DNA of 64,000 nucleotides. Origin: Bradyrhizobium sp. CSA207 (GTDB taxonomy: Bacteria; Pseudomonadota; Alphaproteobacteria; Rhizobiales; Xanthobacteraceae). Shown here piece after piece: positions 27,095 to 35,469 of this stretch (its first letter is position 1; each line of letters starts with the position of its first letter). The notes beneath the pieces are model-generated. The model was not told the origin of the DNA, made no database searches, and saw nothing but the letters and a program-made list of their open reading frames with translations. The position numbers and the translations under genes were made by a program. Location: NCBI RefSeq assembly GCF_029051685.1, contig NZ_JAACFT010000020.1, positions 104,421-168,420 of the forward strand. The letters are read 5' to 3'.

Positions 27095-27778
27095 ATGTTA
27101 GTTCGCAACGCCGCCGACGCTTCCTTGCGGCTTCATTCGCTCCGCGAGATCGGCTTAAACACCGACTCAAATCCGATCATCAGCTTAAACGAATTTACCT
27201 ATAAGAAAGGCGCCGAAGTCTACGGCGAAAAGGAGCCCGCAGAGTACGTCTATCAGGTGAAGAGGGGCGCTGTGCGGAGCTATAAGCTGCTGTCGGACGG
27301 TCGCCGCCAGATTGGCGCGTTTCATCTGGTGGGCGATATTTTTGGGCTGGAGAACGGCAGTGCGCACAGATTCACGACCGAAGCGATCGTCGACACCACG
27401 GTTCGCCTGGTGAGGCGCCAAAGTCTCGAGCTGGTTGCGCAGGGCGACGCCATGGTCGCCCGCAACCTGCTGAGCATGACCACCAGCAACCTTCAGCATG
27501 CGGAAGATCACATGCTGCTGCTCGGCCGCAAGACGTCGCTGGAGCGGGTCGCAGCCTTTCTGATCGAGATGGACAAGCGCCTGACGGCCGCCGGGATCAT
27601 GGCACTGCCCATGTCGCGACGGGATATCGCGGATTATCTCGGGCTGACTCTGGAGACCGTGTCCCGTGCCCTGTCCCGGCTGCACGAACTCGGGATCCTC
27701 GGCTTCATCGGAAACAATCAGCGCCAGATTGTGCTGCTAGATAGGCCGCAGCTCGCTAGTCTCGATCTGCAGAACTAG
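27095..27778 (+). CDS. Crp/Fnr-family regulator, FixK-like
   Basis: A 227-residue activator. A cyclic-nucleotide-type beta-roll (EYVYQVKRGAVRSYKLLSDG, QIGAFHLVGDIFGLE) and dimer helix precede a Crp HTH (PMSRRDIADYLGLTLETVSR, ALSRLHELGILGFIG). The Glu and Arg of the recognition helix (LETVSRALSRL) are those expected for reading TTGAT-type half sites. There is no N-terminal cysteine cluster for an Fe-S centre, so it is FixK-like rather than an oxygen-sensing FNR. It is the best candidate for binding the many FNR/FixK boxes in this window. ATG 27095 follows GGGAG. Its end overlaps the convergent ion-channel gene by 23 bases. Confidence 0.9.
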   Translation: MLVRNAADASLRLHSLREIGLNTDSNPIISLNEFTYKKGAEVYGEKEPAEYVYQVKRGAVRSYKLLSDGRRQIGAFHLVGDIFGLENGSAHRFTTEAIVDTTVRLVRRQSLELVAQGDAMVARNLLSMTTSNLQHAEDHMLLLGRKTSLERVAAFLIEMDKRLTAAGIMALPMSRRDIADYLGLTLETVSRALSRLHELGILGFIGNNQRQIVLLDRPQLASLDLQN

Positions 27779-28214
27779 GCCCAGGCGCCGCGATCGCGGC
27801 GAGATGTTCGACCGTCTTGCGAAGCACCTCGAACAGGACGGCGGTCGACCAGCCGAACATCAGGATTCCATTCATCGCTGTCATAGGTCCCGTCAGCCGC
27901 CAGCCCTCCACGGGCGTGATATCGCCATAGCCGAGCGTGGTGTAGTTCACGAAGGTGAAATATAGCAGATCGCTTCCCGGAGGCGCCGCGCCGACCATGG
28001 CGTAGGCCAGCGCCCAGATGAGAACCTCGACAGTGTGCGCCACCATCAAAATGACAGCAGTCGTGACCATCACGGCCATCAGGTGCGATCGGGGCCGCGC
28101 CGTGTGCTTCAATCCGGCGGTGCGGGCGATGTCGATCGCCGCAACAGTCACCAGTGCGTGAATCATGATGTTGATCACGCTGATGAAGGTGCCGAGCAGG
28201 AATTGGACGGCCAT
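27756..28214 (-). CDS. Two-helix potassium-channel-like protein
   Basis: A 152-residue membrane protein. A selectivity filter TLGYGD sits in FVNYTTLGYGDITPVEGWRL after a pore helix and is followed by a last membrane helix (MNGILMFGWSTAVLFEVLRK). Two further N-terminal helices are visible (FLLGTFISVINIMIHALVTV; AVMVTTAVILMVAHTVEVLI). It belongs to the ion_trans_2 type. No RCK regulatory domain is present. Its start is 83 bases from a perfect FixK-type box shared with the divergent CoA-transferase operon. Confidence 0.88.
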   Translation of the reverse strand: MAVQFLLGTFISVINIMIHALVTVAAIDIARTAGLKHTARPRSHLMAVMVTTAVILMVAHTVEVLIWALAYAMVGAAPPGSDLLYFTFVNYTTLGYGDITPVEGWRLTGPMTAMNGILMFGWSTAVLFEVLRKTVEHLAAIAAPGPSSADRD

Positions 28215-28296
28215 CGCGGGCTCCCACTGCGGACTCGGCCATGCCGGTGGTTTGGTCGGTCAGCGTTGCCATCCAGCGGGGGGATGATGTGGCGCC

Positions 28297-28310
28297 TTGA
28301 TGCAGATCAA
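28297..28310. promoter_or_regulatory. FNR/FixK-type box (perfect)
   Basis: TTGATGCAGATCAA, an exact site between the divergent ion-channel gene (start 28214) and the CoA-transferase operon (start 28388). The same core recurs at 37621. Confidence 0.75.
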
Positions 28311-28387
28311 GAGCGCGCGGCAGCCTGCCCCCCAGCATCTCTCCGCTGAGGTTCTTCGTCGTTTCCCCGCCGGCCGGAGCTGCAATC

Positions 28388-29035
28388 ATGCGGACTATCT
28401 GCGTCGAAGAAGCCATCGCGATGATTCCCTCAGGCGCGAGCATCATGGTCGGCGGGTTCATGGGCGTCGGGACACCGGAGCGCCTGCTCGACGAACTGGT
28501 GCGGCAGAAGAAGACGGGCCTGTCGTTGATCTGCAATGACGCAGCCATCCCCGGCAAAGGCGTCGGCAAGCTGTTCGACACCGCGCAGGTCTCGCGGTTG
28601 ACCGCAACGCATATCGGCCTCAACCCAACGGCACAGCAGCAGATGCTGGCCAACACGATCGCTGTCGATCTCATTCCTCAGGGAACATTCGTCGAGCGCA
28701 TTCGCGCCGGCGGATGCGGCCTGGGCGGCGTTCTGACCCCGACCGGCGTCGGTACGCTGGTTGCGGAAGGTAAGCGTGAGATCGAAGTCGACGGCAGGTC
28801 GTTCCTGCTGGAGACGGCCCTGCGCGCGCAGTTCGCGCTGGTGCACGCCTTCCTGGCCGACTACCTCGGTAACCTCGCCTACGCACTGACTTCGCGGAAC
28901 TTCAATCCCGTCATGGCGATGGCCGCCGATACCGTGATCGTCACAGCGGAGAACATCGTGCCTGTCGGCGTGATCGCGCCGGATCACGTCATAACGCCGG
29001 CACCGCTCGTCGACTACCTCATTACGAACGGGTGA
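28388..29035 (+). CDS. 3-oxoacid CoA-transferase, subunit A
   Basis: A 215-residue alpha subunit of a class I CoA-transferase (AtoD/ScoA/PcaI type). The N-terminal glycine loop MIPSGASIMVGGFMGVGTPE contacts CoA; GGCGLGGVLTPTGVGTLVAE and the RAQFALVHAFLADYLGNLAY block are family landmarks. It moves CoA between acids such as acetoacetate, acetate or succinate. Subunit B follows 4 bases later and a MaoC-type hydratase after that. The operon starts 78 bases after a perfect FixK-type box, so it is probably used under low oxygen, for example to activate acetoacetate from stored polyhydroxybutyrate (inference). Confidence 0.92.
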   Translation: MRTICVEEAIAMIPSGASIMVGGFMGVGTPERLLDELVRQKKTGLSLICNDAAIPGKGVGKLFDTAQVSRLTATHIGLNPTAQQQMLANTIAVDLIPQGTFVERIRAGGCGLGGVLTPTGVGTLVAEGKREIEVDGRSFLLETALRAQFALVHAFLADYLGNLAYALTSRNFNPVMAMAADTVIVTAENIVPVGVIAPDHVITPAPLVDYLITNG

Positions 29036-29039
29036 CGTC

Positions 29040-29690
29040 ATGGATCCGCAGACCCTTATCGCTCGGCGCGTGGCCAAGGAGCTCCGGAGCGGCGACCTCG
29101 TCAATCTCGGCATCGGTATCCCTACGCTCGTCGCAAACTACGTTCCGGCCGACCTGAAGGTGTTCTTCCAGTCGGAAAACGGCCTGATCGGCACCGGGCC
29201 GATCCCCGAGCAGGGCTTGGCACATCCGACGCTGACGGACGCAGGCGGACGCCCGATCAGTGCGCTACCCGGCGCTTCGACCTTCGACAGCGCAATGTCA
29301 TTCGGACTGATTCGCGGCGGCCATGTCGATGTTACCGTGCTTGGAGGTCTCCAGATCGATGCGCACGGCCATCTCGCCAATTGGATGATTCCCGGCAAGA
29401 TGGTGCCCGGCATGGGCGGCGCTATGGACCTCGTCAGCGGCGCCAAGCGCGTCATCGTCGCCATGCAGCATGCGGCAAAGGGCAAGTCGAAGATCGTCGC
29501 GAAATGTACTTTGCCGCTGACCTCGGTGCGGCCCGTGAACCTGGTCGTCACCGACATGGCAGTGATCGGCTTTGCCGGCGGCAAGGCGACGCTGCTTGAG
29601 ACCGCGCCGGGCGTCACGATCGGCGAAGTCATGGCGGTGACGGACGCCGACCTCGTCGTTCCTGACCATGTCCCGGAAATGATGATCTGA
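29040..29690 (+). CDS. 3-oxoacid CoA-transferase, subunit B
   Basis: A 216-residue beta subunit (AtoA/ScoB/PcaJ type) carrying the catalytic glutamate in FFQSENGLIGTGP, the residue that forms the glutamyl-CoA intermediate. LVNLGIGIPTLVANYVP and HVDVTVLGGLQIDAHGHLAN are conserved. The mid-protein segment MGGAMDLVSGAKRVIVAMQH is also typical. It is paired with subunit A (4-base spacing), and together they make the active heteromer. The next gene encodes a MaoC-like hydratase. Confidence 0.92.
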   Translation: MDPQTLIARRVAKELRSGDLVNLGIGIPTLVANYVPADLKVFFQSENGLIGTGPIPEQGLAHPTLTDAGGRPISALPGASTFDSAMSFGLIRGGHVDVTVLGGLQIDAHGHLANWMIPGKMVPGMGGAMDLVSGAKRVIVAMQHAAKGKSKIVAKCTLPLTSVRPVNLVVTDMAVIGFAGGKATLLETAPGVTIGEVMAVTDADLVVPDHVPEMMI

Positions 29691-29697
29691 CCAGGTG

Positions 29698-30162
29698 ATG
29701 GACATGCAGATATTTGGCGATTTCAACGAGATCAGATCCGCCGTCGGCACCGAGATCGGCGCCAGCGACTGGATCGAGATCACCCAGGATCGGATCAACA
29801 GATTTGCGGAAGCGACCTGCGACGAGCAGTGGATCCATGTCGACCAGGAGCGCGCGAGTAAGGAATTGCACGGCGGCACCACCATCGCCCACGGGCTGCT
29901 GTCGCTGGCGCTGGCGCCGATGTTCATCCGTTCGGTGATGGGGCTGAAGGGCCTGCGTAACACCCTGAACTACGGCGCGGACAGGATCAGGTACCTTTCG
30001 CCGGTCCCGGCGGGCTCGAAGCTGCGCGGCCGCGTCACCGTTGCCGAAACGGAGGACGTGCCTCCCGACGGCCTGCGTGTGAATTACCATCTCGTGATCG
30101 AGATCGAAGGCGGCAAACGGCCGGCTTGCGTCGCCGAGCTGATCGCTCTGCACTATCGCTGA
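29698..30162 (+). CDS. MaoC-family hotdog dehydratase
   Basis: A 154-residue single-hotdog (R)-hydratase. The catalytic Asp/His block ITQDRINRFAEATCDEQWIH followed by VDQERASKELHGGTTIAHGL is clear. Members hydrate trans-2-enoyl-CoA to (R)-3-hydroxyacyl-CoA, linking fatty-acid pools with polyhydroxyalkanoate. ATG 29698 is used; GTG 29695 and ATG 29704 are close alternatives. It ends 19 bases from the convergent fabI-like gene. Its position with a CoA-transferase fits acyl-CoA interconversion under the control of the box at 28297. Confidence 0.88.
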   Translation: MDMQIFGDFNEIRSAVGTEIGASDWIEITQDRINRFAEATCDEQWIHVDQERASKELHGGTTIAHGLLSLALAPMFIRSVMGLKGLRNTLNYGADRIRYLSPVPAGSKLRGRVTVAETEDVPPDGLRVNYHLVIEIEGGKRPACVAELIALHYR

Positions 30163-30181
30163 GCAACGCGCCGGTTTCTCC

Positions 30182-30970
30182 TCAATCGATGATGTGATAG
30201 CCGCCGTCGACGTAGAGAACGCTGCCCGTGATGAGCTTGGCGCCGTCGAGCGCCAGGAACGCGGTTGCGTTGCCGACATCGTCGATGCTTACGAGGCTGC
30301 GCGACGGCGCCTTCGATTGCGCCTTGTCCATCAGTTCGTCGAACTCTGGGATGCCTGATGCCGCGCGCGTGGCCAGCGGACCCGGCGAGATCGCGTGCAC
30401 ACGGATTCCTTTCGGCCCCAGCTCGGCCGCGATGTAGCGCACCGACGCTTCGAGCGCGGCCTTCGCCACGCCCATCACGTTGTAATTCTCGACCACCATC
30501 TGGCTGCCGTAATAGGTCATAGTGAACATGGTGCCGCCGTTCTTCATCAGCGGCTCGGCCAAATGAGCCATGCGCATGAATGACCAGCAGGAGACCTCCA
30601 TCGTCTTCAGGAAGCCGTCGCGACCGACGTCCACGACACGCCCGTGCAAGGCTTCCTTCGGCGAGAAGGCGATCGAATGCAGCAGGAAATCGAGCTGGCC
30701 CCACTCCTTCTCGATCCGCGCGAACGCCGCTTCGGTCTGCCCCTCTATCATGACGTCGAGCGGCATGAAGATGGGAGCCTCAAGTGCCTGCGCGAGCGGC
30801 TCGACGTGCTTCTTCGCACGCTCGTTCAGGTAGGTGACGGCAAGATCGGCGCCGAGGGCGCGAAAGGCCTTGGCGCATCCCCACGCGATCGACTGGTCGT
30901 TGGCGATGCCCACGATGAGGCCTTTTTTCCCCTTCAGGGCAACCTTGGTATCAGGAAACACGGGAATCAT
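30182..30970 (-). CDS. fabI: Enoyl-ACP reductase, FabI type
   Basis: A 262-residue short-chain reductase that uses NADH to reduce enoyl-ACP. The N-terminal cofactor site GLIVGIANDQSIAWGCAKAF and the catalytic tyrosine-lysine segment SQMVVENYNVMGVAKAALEA match FabI. VRVHAISPGPLATRAASGI style sequence and a final DGGYHIID complete it. ATG 30970 overlaps the stop of ackA (ATGA) and has AGGAGAGG upstream. It is the fourth gene of an operon with DUF3141, pta and ackA. It may be a second, condition-specific reductase rather than the housekeeping copy, judging by the FixK-type box at the operon head. Confidence 0.92.
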   Translation of the reverse strand: MIPVFPDTKVALKGKKGLIVGIANDQSIAWGCAKAFRALGADLAVTYLNERAKKHVEPLAQALEAPIFMPLDVMIEGQTEAAFARIEKEWGQLDFLLHSIAFSPKEALHGRVVDVGRDGFLKTMEVSCWSFMRMAHLAEPLMKNGGTMFTMTYYGSQMVVENYNVMGVAKAALEASVRYIAAELGPKGIRVHAISPGPLATRAASGIPEFDELMDKAQSKAPSRSLVSIDDVGNATAFLALDGAKLITGSVLYVDGGYHIID

Positions 30971-32190
30971 GACGCCCTCTCCTGTCTGACATTGGTGGCT
31001 GGCCTGTTCATGAGCAGCGACAACGTGTGCTGCGCGATCATCAATTCCTCGTCCGTCGGCACGACATAAACCGGAATCAGGCTGTTTGACCCCGATATCA
31101 GCCGCGAATGCCGGGCATTCTCGGCCTGATCGAGGGAAACACCGAGCCATCTGAGCTGCTCGGCCACGCGTGCACGGATGGTGGCGGAGTTCTCGCCAAT
31201 GCCGGCCGTGAAGACGAACGCATCCAGGCCTTGCAATGCTGCTGCGAGCATCCCGGCGTTGAGCCCGGTTCGGTAGACGAAATAGTCGATCGCCAGTTTG
31301 GCGTTGACACTGTCGCTGGCCTCGAGTTCGCGCATGTCGTTGCTGATGCCGGATAGTCCCTTCAGGCCGCAATCGCGGTAAAGGAAATTCTGAACGTTTG
31401 ATGCCGACATCCCTTTCTCGGAGATCAGGTAGAGCACGACGCCCGGGTCGATCTGACCAGGGCGCGTTCCCATCGGGAGCCCGTCGAGAGCGGTGAAGCC
31501 CATGGTGCTTTCGATGCTTCGCCCGCCGCTGAGCGCGCACATCGACGCGCCGCTCCCGAGATGAGCGACGATGACCCGTCCCTTCGCAACCTTCGGCGCG
31601 AACTTCGGCAAGGTCTTCGCGATGTATTCGTAGGAGAGACCGTGAAACCCATAGCGCCGCACGCCTTCGGCATGAAGCCGGTGCGGGATCGCATAATGGT
31701 CCGCGACCGCACTATGTGTGCGGTGAAAGGCGGTGTCGAAACAGGCGACCTGCGGAAGTGCCGGGAGATTGGCGAGGATCGAGCGGATCGGCGCCAGATT
31801 GTGTGGCTGATGCAGCGGCGCCAGCGCGATAAACCGTTCCAGCCGGGTCACGACACCATGATCGACCAGGATCGGGCGGTCGTAGTCCGGTCCGCCATGA
31901 ACGACGCGGTGACCAACCGCAATGGGATGGATGCAAAGCTCGTCCCGCAGCCACGCGCCGGCGACCTCCATCGCAGCCGGAACGTCCGGCACGGCATCGA
32001 TCGGATAGGCTCGATCGGCAAGCGGATCACTGTGGACGCCGCTCGCCCGCAGGCGGGGACGGCTGCCGATCCCGTCGATCTGCCCCTTGAGCTGTTGCCG
32101 CAGCATTCCTTCGTTCTCGATCGAATAGATCCGGAACTTGACGCTGGAGGAGCCGGCATTGACGACAAGGATCGTATCCATGGCGCTCAC
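30967..32190 (-). CDS. ackA: Acetate kinase
   Basis: A 407-residue (GTG start) kinase that makes ATP and acetate, or propionate, from the acyl phosphate. The phosphate-binding NAGSSSVKFRIYS is at the N-terminus; GHRVVHGG, VACFDTAFHRT, HLGSGASMCALSGGRSIEST and FTAGIGENSATIR are the known active-site blocks. GTG 32190 overlaps the stop of the phosphotransacetylase gene; ATG 32181, nine bases later, is an alternative. Coupled with pta on one side and fabI on the other. Under low oxygen this pair would yield ATP by substrate-level phosphorylation. Confidence 0.93.
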   Translation of the reverse strand: MSAMDTILVVNAGSSSVKFRIYSIENEGMLRQQLKGQIDGIGSRPRLRASGVHSDPLADRAYPIDAVPDVPAAMEVAGAWLRDELCIHPIAVGHRVVHGGPDYDRPILVDHGVVTRLERFIALAPLHQPHNLAPIRSILANLPALPQVACFDTAFHRTHSAVADHYAIPHRLHAEGVRRYGFHGLSYEYIAKTLPKFAPKVAKGRVIVAHLGSGASMCALSGGRSIESTMGFTALDGLPMGTRPGQIDPGVVLYLISEKGMSASNVQNFLYRDCGLKGLSGISNDMRELEASDSVNAKLAIDYFVYRTGLNAGMLAAALQGLDAFVFTAGIGENSATIRARVAEQLRWLGVSLDQAENARHSRLISGSNSLIPVYVVPTDEELMIAQHTLSLLMNRPATNVRQERAS

Positions 32191-33149
32191 GCGGCGATCG
32201 TAGGGGCATGCTGGCGCCGTGCATGGGCATACAAGGCTGCAACCGCACAGGAGGCCATCCGTGCGCGCGGCGAATCCGCACGCGACGTCAGAACGACCGG
32301 CACCCGGGCTCCGAGCACGACGCCGGCGCCGTCAGCCTTGGCGAAATAGGCAAGATTCTTCGCCAGCATATTGCCGGATTCGAGATCGGGAACGACCAAG
32401 ATCTGCGCCCGGCCGGCGACTTCGGACTTTATCCCCTTGATCCGCGCCGCCTCCTCGTCGATGGCATTGTCGAACGCCAGTGGCCCATCGAGCACACCGC
32501 CCGTGATCTGGCCCCGATCCGCCATCTTGCAGAGTGCCGCGGCCTCGATCGTCGATGGAATCTTCGAGGTGACGGTTTCGACCGCCGACAGAATCGCTAC
32601 GCGCGGCGATTTGCCGAAGCCAGCTTGCACATAGAGATCGATCGCGTTCTGGATGATGTCGCGTTTGGCGTCGAGGTCCGGGAAAATGTTGATGGCCGCA
32701 TCCGTCACGAAGATGGTCTCGGCATAGGCCGGCACGTCCATCACGAAGACATGGCTGATGCGCCGGTCGGTACGCAGGCCGCCGGCCTTGGCAGTGACAG
32801 CGCGCATCAGCTCGTCGGTGTGCAGGCTGCCCTTCATCAGCAGCTCGCCCTTGCCTGCGTGGATCAGCTCGACGCCCCGAGTGGCAGATTCGTCGCTATG
32901 CGCGGTATCGACGATCTCGAACGCGCCAACGTCGAGGCCGTGCTTGGCGGCCGTATCCCGGATCTTCTTGTCCGGCCCGACCAGGATCGGGCGGATAATG
33001 CCGGCCTGTGCGCTTTCGACGGCACCGCGCAGCGATGTCTCGTCACAAGGATGCACGACGATGGTCGGAGTCGGCGGCACCGCCCTGGCGGCCGCGATCA
33101 GGCGGTCGTATTTGCTCGGAGGCTGTGTCTGCGTGGCATCGGCTGACAT
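32187..33149 (-). CDS. Phosphate acetyl/butyryltransferase
   Basis: A 320-residue acyltransferase of the Pta/Ptb family, converting acyl-CoA and phosphate to acyl phosphate and CoA. Conserved stretches include IIRPILVGPDKKIRDTA, LLMKGSLHTDELMRAV, ITGGVLDGPLAFDNAI and ILVVPDLESGNMLAKNLAY. It is the short single-domain form, without the MaoC domain fused in some relatives, so substrate could be acetyl- or butyryl-CoA. ATG 33149 follows AAGGAG. It sits 23 bases after the DUF3141 gene and overlaps ackA by 4 bases. Confidence 0.9.
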   Translation of the reverse strand: MSADATQTQPPSKYDRLIAAARAVPPTPTIVVHPCDETSLRGAVESAQAGIIRPILVGPDKKIRDTAAKHGLDVGAFEIVDTAHSDESATRGVELIHAGKGELLMKGSLHTDELMRAVTAKAGGLRTDRRISHVFVMDVPAYAETIFVTDAAINIFPDLDAKRDIIQNAIDLYVQAGFGKSPRVAILSAVETVTSKIPSTIEAAALCKMADRGQITGGVLDGPLAFDNAIDEEAARIKGIKSEVAGRAQILVVPDLESGNMLAKNLAYFAKADGAGVVLGARVPVVLTSRADSPRARMASCAVAALYAHARRQHAPTIAA

Positions 33150-33172
33150 GAGGCCGCTCCTTCCAACCAATG

Positions 33173-35395
33173 TTACGATGCCTTTGCTTTGGGATCGAAA
33201 GGGGCGATATTCGACGCCCTTCCCTGCTGCTCGCCAGCCTCAAGGCCGAACAATGCCGCGATATGCTGCAGGCGATTCGCGCGTTCGCCCGTGATTTCCT
33301 CGCTGGCGGACAGCACCTCGCTCACCGCGGTGAAGGCCGCGCGGCGCTGATTGACGTCATCAGGCAGCAGTTTCGGGATCGCGGCCAGGGCCGCCTCGCG
33401 ATCGAGCAGCAACATGAAGAACTGCTCGCGCACCAGCATCTTGAATTCGGGCAGTGTCAATCGCGCTCCGGCGTGGTCACGGCGGACCAGACGCAGCGCC
33501 TCAATGCTACGCTCGTCGACCATTCCTCTCGCAGAACCGACATAAAGCAGGGCGCGAAGCGCCGCTTCGCGCAGCCCGCCTTCGTCGATCCGGGATTTGA
33601 GCTCGCCGATCCGCTTCTCGAGCATGGCACGATGATCGGCGGGCATCTCGCGCGGACGCGCAGGTTCGACCTTCGGATCTATACCGAGCGCGGCCTGGAG
33701 CGCAGGCGAGCCATAGACGTTGAGGAAGATCGCCTCGCTCAGCGCCTCCTGCGAATCGCGCCAGCTGTCGAGGACATGAACGATCTGCTTGGAGATCTGC
33801 TCCTGAAATGCCAGGAAAGGATTGTCCTTCGAAACTGGCTTGCGGTTCTCTTCCAACCCTTCCGCGACCGACTTCACCGCGGTCATCCATGGATTCTGAC
33901 TGCTGAACGCCTCATATTGTGTCCGCAGCGGGTGCAGATTGCGCATCAACTCCGCCGTCTGCGGCGCCACCATGCCCCTGATCCAGGGCTGCACGAACTT
34001 CCGATAAGCGGCGAGATTAAGCTCCGAGACGCGCTTGGCGGCAGCGAAGCGCCGCTCGTCATCGGGCGAATTGCCGCCCATGGCGCGGATGTCATCGAGC
34101 GTCCGCGCCTCGCAGCGCATCACCCACTGTCCGACCGCGAGGTCGGCATGCATGGTGTCGGCGCCCTTGGCCTCGAAGGTTGCCTCATAGAGCCCGGGCG
34201 GCAGCACATCGATCAGATCGATATTGCTGGAAAATTCGGCGTGCTCCTTCTTGGCGACGCCCCCGGAGACAAAGATGCCGAGATGACCCACGTTTTCGTG
34301 AACCGTGTAAACGATCGTCTGCCCATAGGCCCTGATGTCGTCGACGTCGGTGTAGCAATCAAGGATCCAGCCCAACGCCTGCTGCGGTGGCGTGACGTTA
34401 TCGCCCTTCGAGCAGAACACCACGATCGGCGACCTGATGTTGCGCAAGTCCACCTGCTCACCGTCAGACATCTTGATGTTGCCTGCGGCAAGATTATTGC
34501 CGACGAAGAGCTCGTCGACGATGAACTGAATCTCTTCGGCATTGAGGTTGACGTGCCCACCCCACCACCGCTCGAACTCGAGGTAACGCTCGGCCTCGGT
34601 GTCGACTTTCGAATAGACGTTATACTGCTTGGTCCAGAGCGTATTCGAAGGATTCTGGCCCTCGAAGTTCTGCACCAGCCAGGCGCCGTCGAACTTGCCG
34701 GCGCCGAGATCGCTGACAAGCGCCGTCAGCCAGCTTCCGCCGAGCAGGCCGCCCGAATAGCGCATCGGATATTTGCCGTGTACGCCGGCCCAGTAGGCGA
34801 GCGGTGCACCGGCGATGATCAGCGGCCCGAACAGTTCAGGCCGCAGTGACGCCAGAATCATGACGGCCCAGCCGGCCTGGCAATTTCCGATCACGCAGGG
34901 CTTGCCATCGGCGTCCGGATGACGGCTGATGACCTTCTCGATGAACTTGGCTTCGGCGCGCGCGATGCGCTCGATCGTCTGTTCCGGCATCGGCTCCGGC
35001 AGGAAGCCGACGAAGTAGCAGGGATGCCCCGCCTTCATGGCGACGCCGATCTCGCTGTCAGCCTTGAATCCGCCGATGCCCGGACCGTGTCCGGCGCGCG
35101 GATCGATCACGACGAACGGGCGCCGCGCAGGATCAATCTCCACGCCTGCTGGCGGAACGATGCGGACGAGCGCGTAATTGACTGGTTCGTCCAGCTGCCG
35201 GCCGTCGACGATCAACTCGGCGGCATATTGCAAGACGTGAGGGGCGGCTTGGGCGACGTGCTCCCGATACTGATCGCCGCGCCGGCGCATCACGTCGAGG
35301 AACAGGATGCTCCGTTGTCCCGCATCGACCATGTATTCGACCGCCGACGCGACGAGTCCGGATATTGGGCCACCGGGCAATACAGGCATTTCCAT
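33173..35395 (-). CDS. DUF3141 protein, PhaC-like alpha/beta hydrolase
   Basis: A 740-residue cytoplasmic protein. Its centre is an alpha/beta hydrolase like polyhydroxyalkanoate synthase: the nucleophile elbow CVIGNCQAGWAVMILASLRP has Cys172 in a G-x-C-x-A-G box, IVVFCSKGDNVTPPQQALGW has the Asp, and VHENVGHLGIFVSGGVA the His. A long helical C-terminal region follows, unlike PhaC. DUF3141 members have no proven function; a role in PHA or acyl-CoA chemistry is inferred. I chose ATG 35395, with GGAG 7 bases upstream. It heads the operon DUF3141-pta-ackA-fabI, 61 bases after a near-perfect FixK-type box. Confidence 0.87.
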   Translation of the reverse strand: MEMPVLPGGPISGLVASAVEYMVDAGQRSILFLDVMRRRGDQYREHVAQAAPHVLQYAAELIVDGRQLDEPVNYALVRIVPPAGVEIDPARRPFVVIDPRAGHGPGIGGFKADSEIGVAMKAGHPCYFVGFLPEPMPEQTIERIARAEAKFIEKVISRHPDADGKPCVIGNCQAGWAVMILASLRPELFGPLIIAGAPLAYWAGVHGKYPMRYSGGLLGGSWLTALVSDLGAGKFDGAWLVQNFEGQNPSNTLWTKQYNVYSKVDTEAERYLEFERWWGGHVNLNAEEIQFIVDELFVGNNLAAGNIKMSDGEQVDLRNIRSPIVVFCSKGDNVTPPQQALGWILDCYTDVDDIRAYGQTIVYTVHENVGHLGIFVSGGVAKKEHAEFSSNIDLIDVLPPGLYEATFEAKGADTMHADLAVGQWVMRCEARTLDDIRAMGGNSPDDERRFAAAKRVSELNLAAYRKFVQPWIRGMVAPQTAELMRNLHPLRTQYEAFSSQNPWMTAVKSVAEGLEENRKPVSKDNPFLAFQEQISKQIVHVLDSWRDSQEALSEAIFLNVYGSPALQAALGIDPKVEPARPREMPADHRAMLEKRIGELKSRIDEGGLREAALRALLYVGSARGMVDERSIEALRLVRRDHAGARLTLPEFKMLVREQFFMLLLDREAALAAIPKLLPDDVNQRRAAFTAVSEVLSASEEITGERANRLQHIAALFGLEAGEQQGRASNIAPFDPKAKAS

Positions 35396-35455
35396 CGCCG
35401 TTCTCCGACTTCCTCGTCGTATCGATTCATCCAAAGCCCGCTGCACTTGGCCGCG

Positions 35456-35469
35456 TTGATATAGGTCAA
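35456..35469. promoter_or_regulatory. FNR/FixK-type box (one mismatch)
   Basis: TTGATATAGGTCAA deviates only in the first base of the second half site (GTCAA). It overlaps the last codons of the AI-2E transporter gene and lies 61 bases before the DUF3141 start, the head of the pta-ackA-fabI operon. Confidence 0.65.

Noticed and set aside
33170..34849. A 559-codon plus-strand frame
   Set aside because: Opposite strand of DUF3141; composition and lack of motifs mark it as a shadow.
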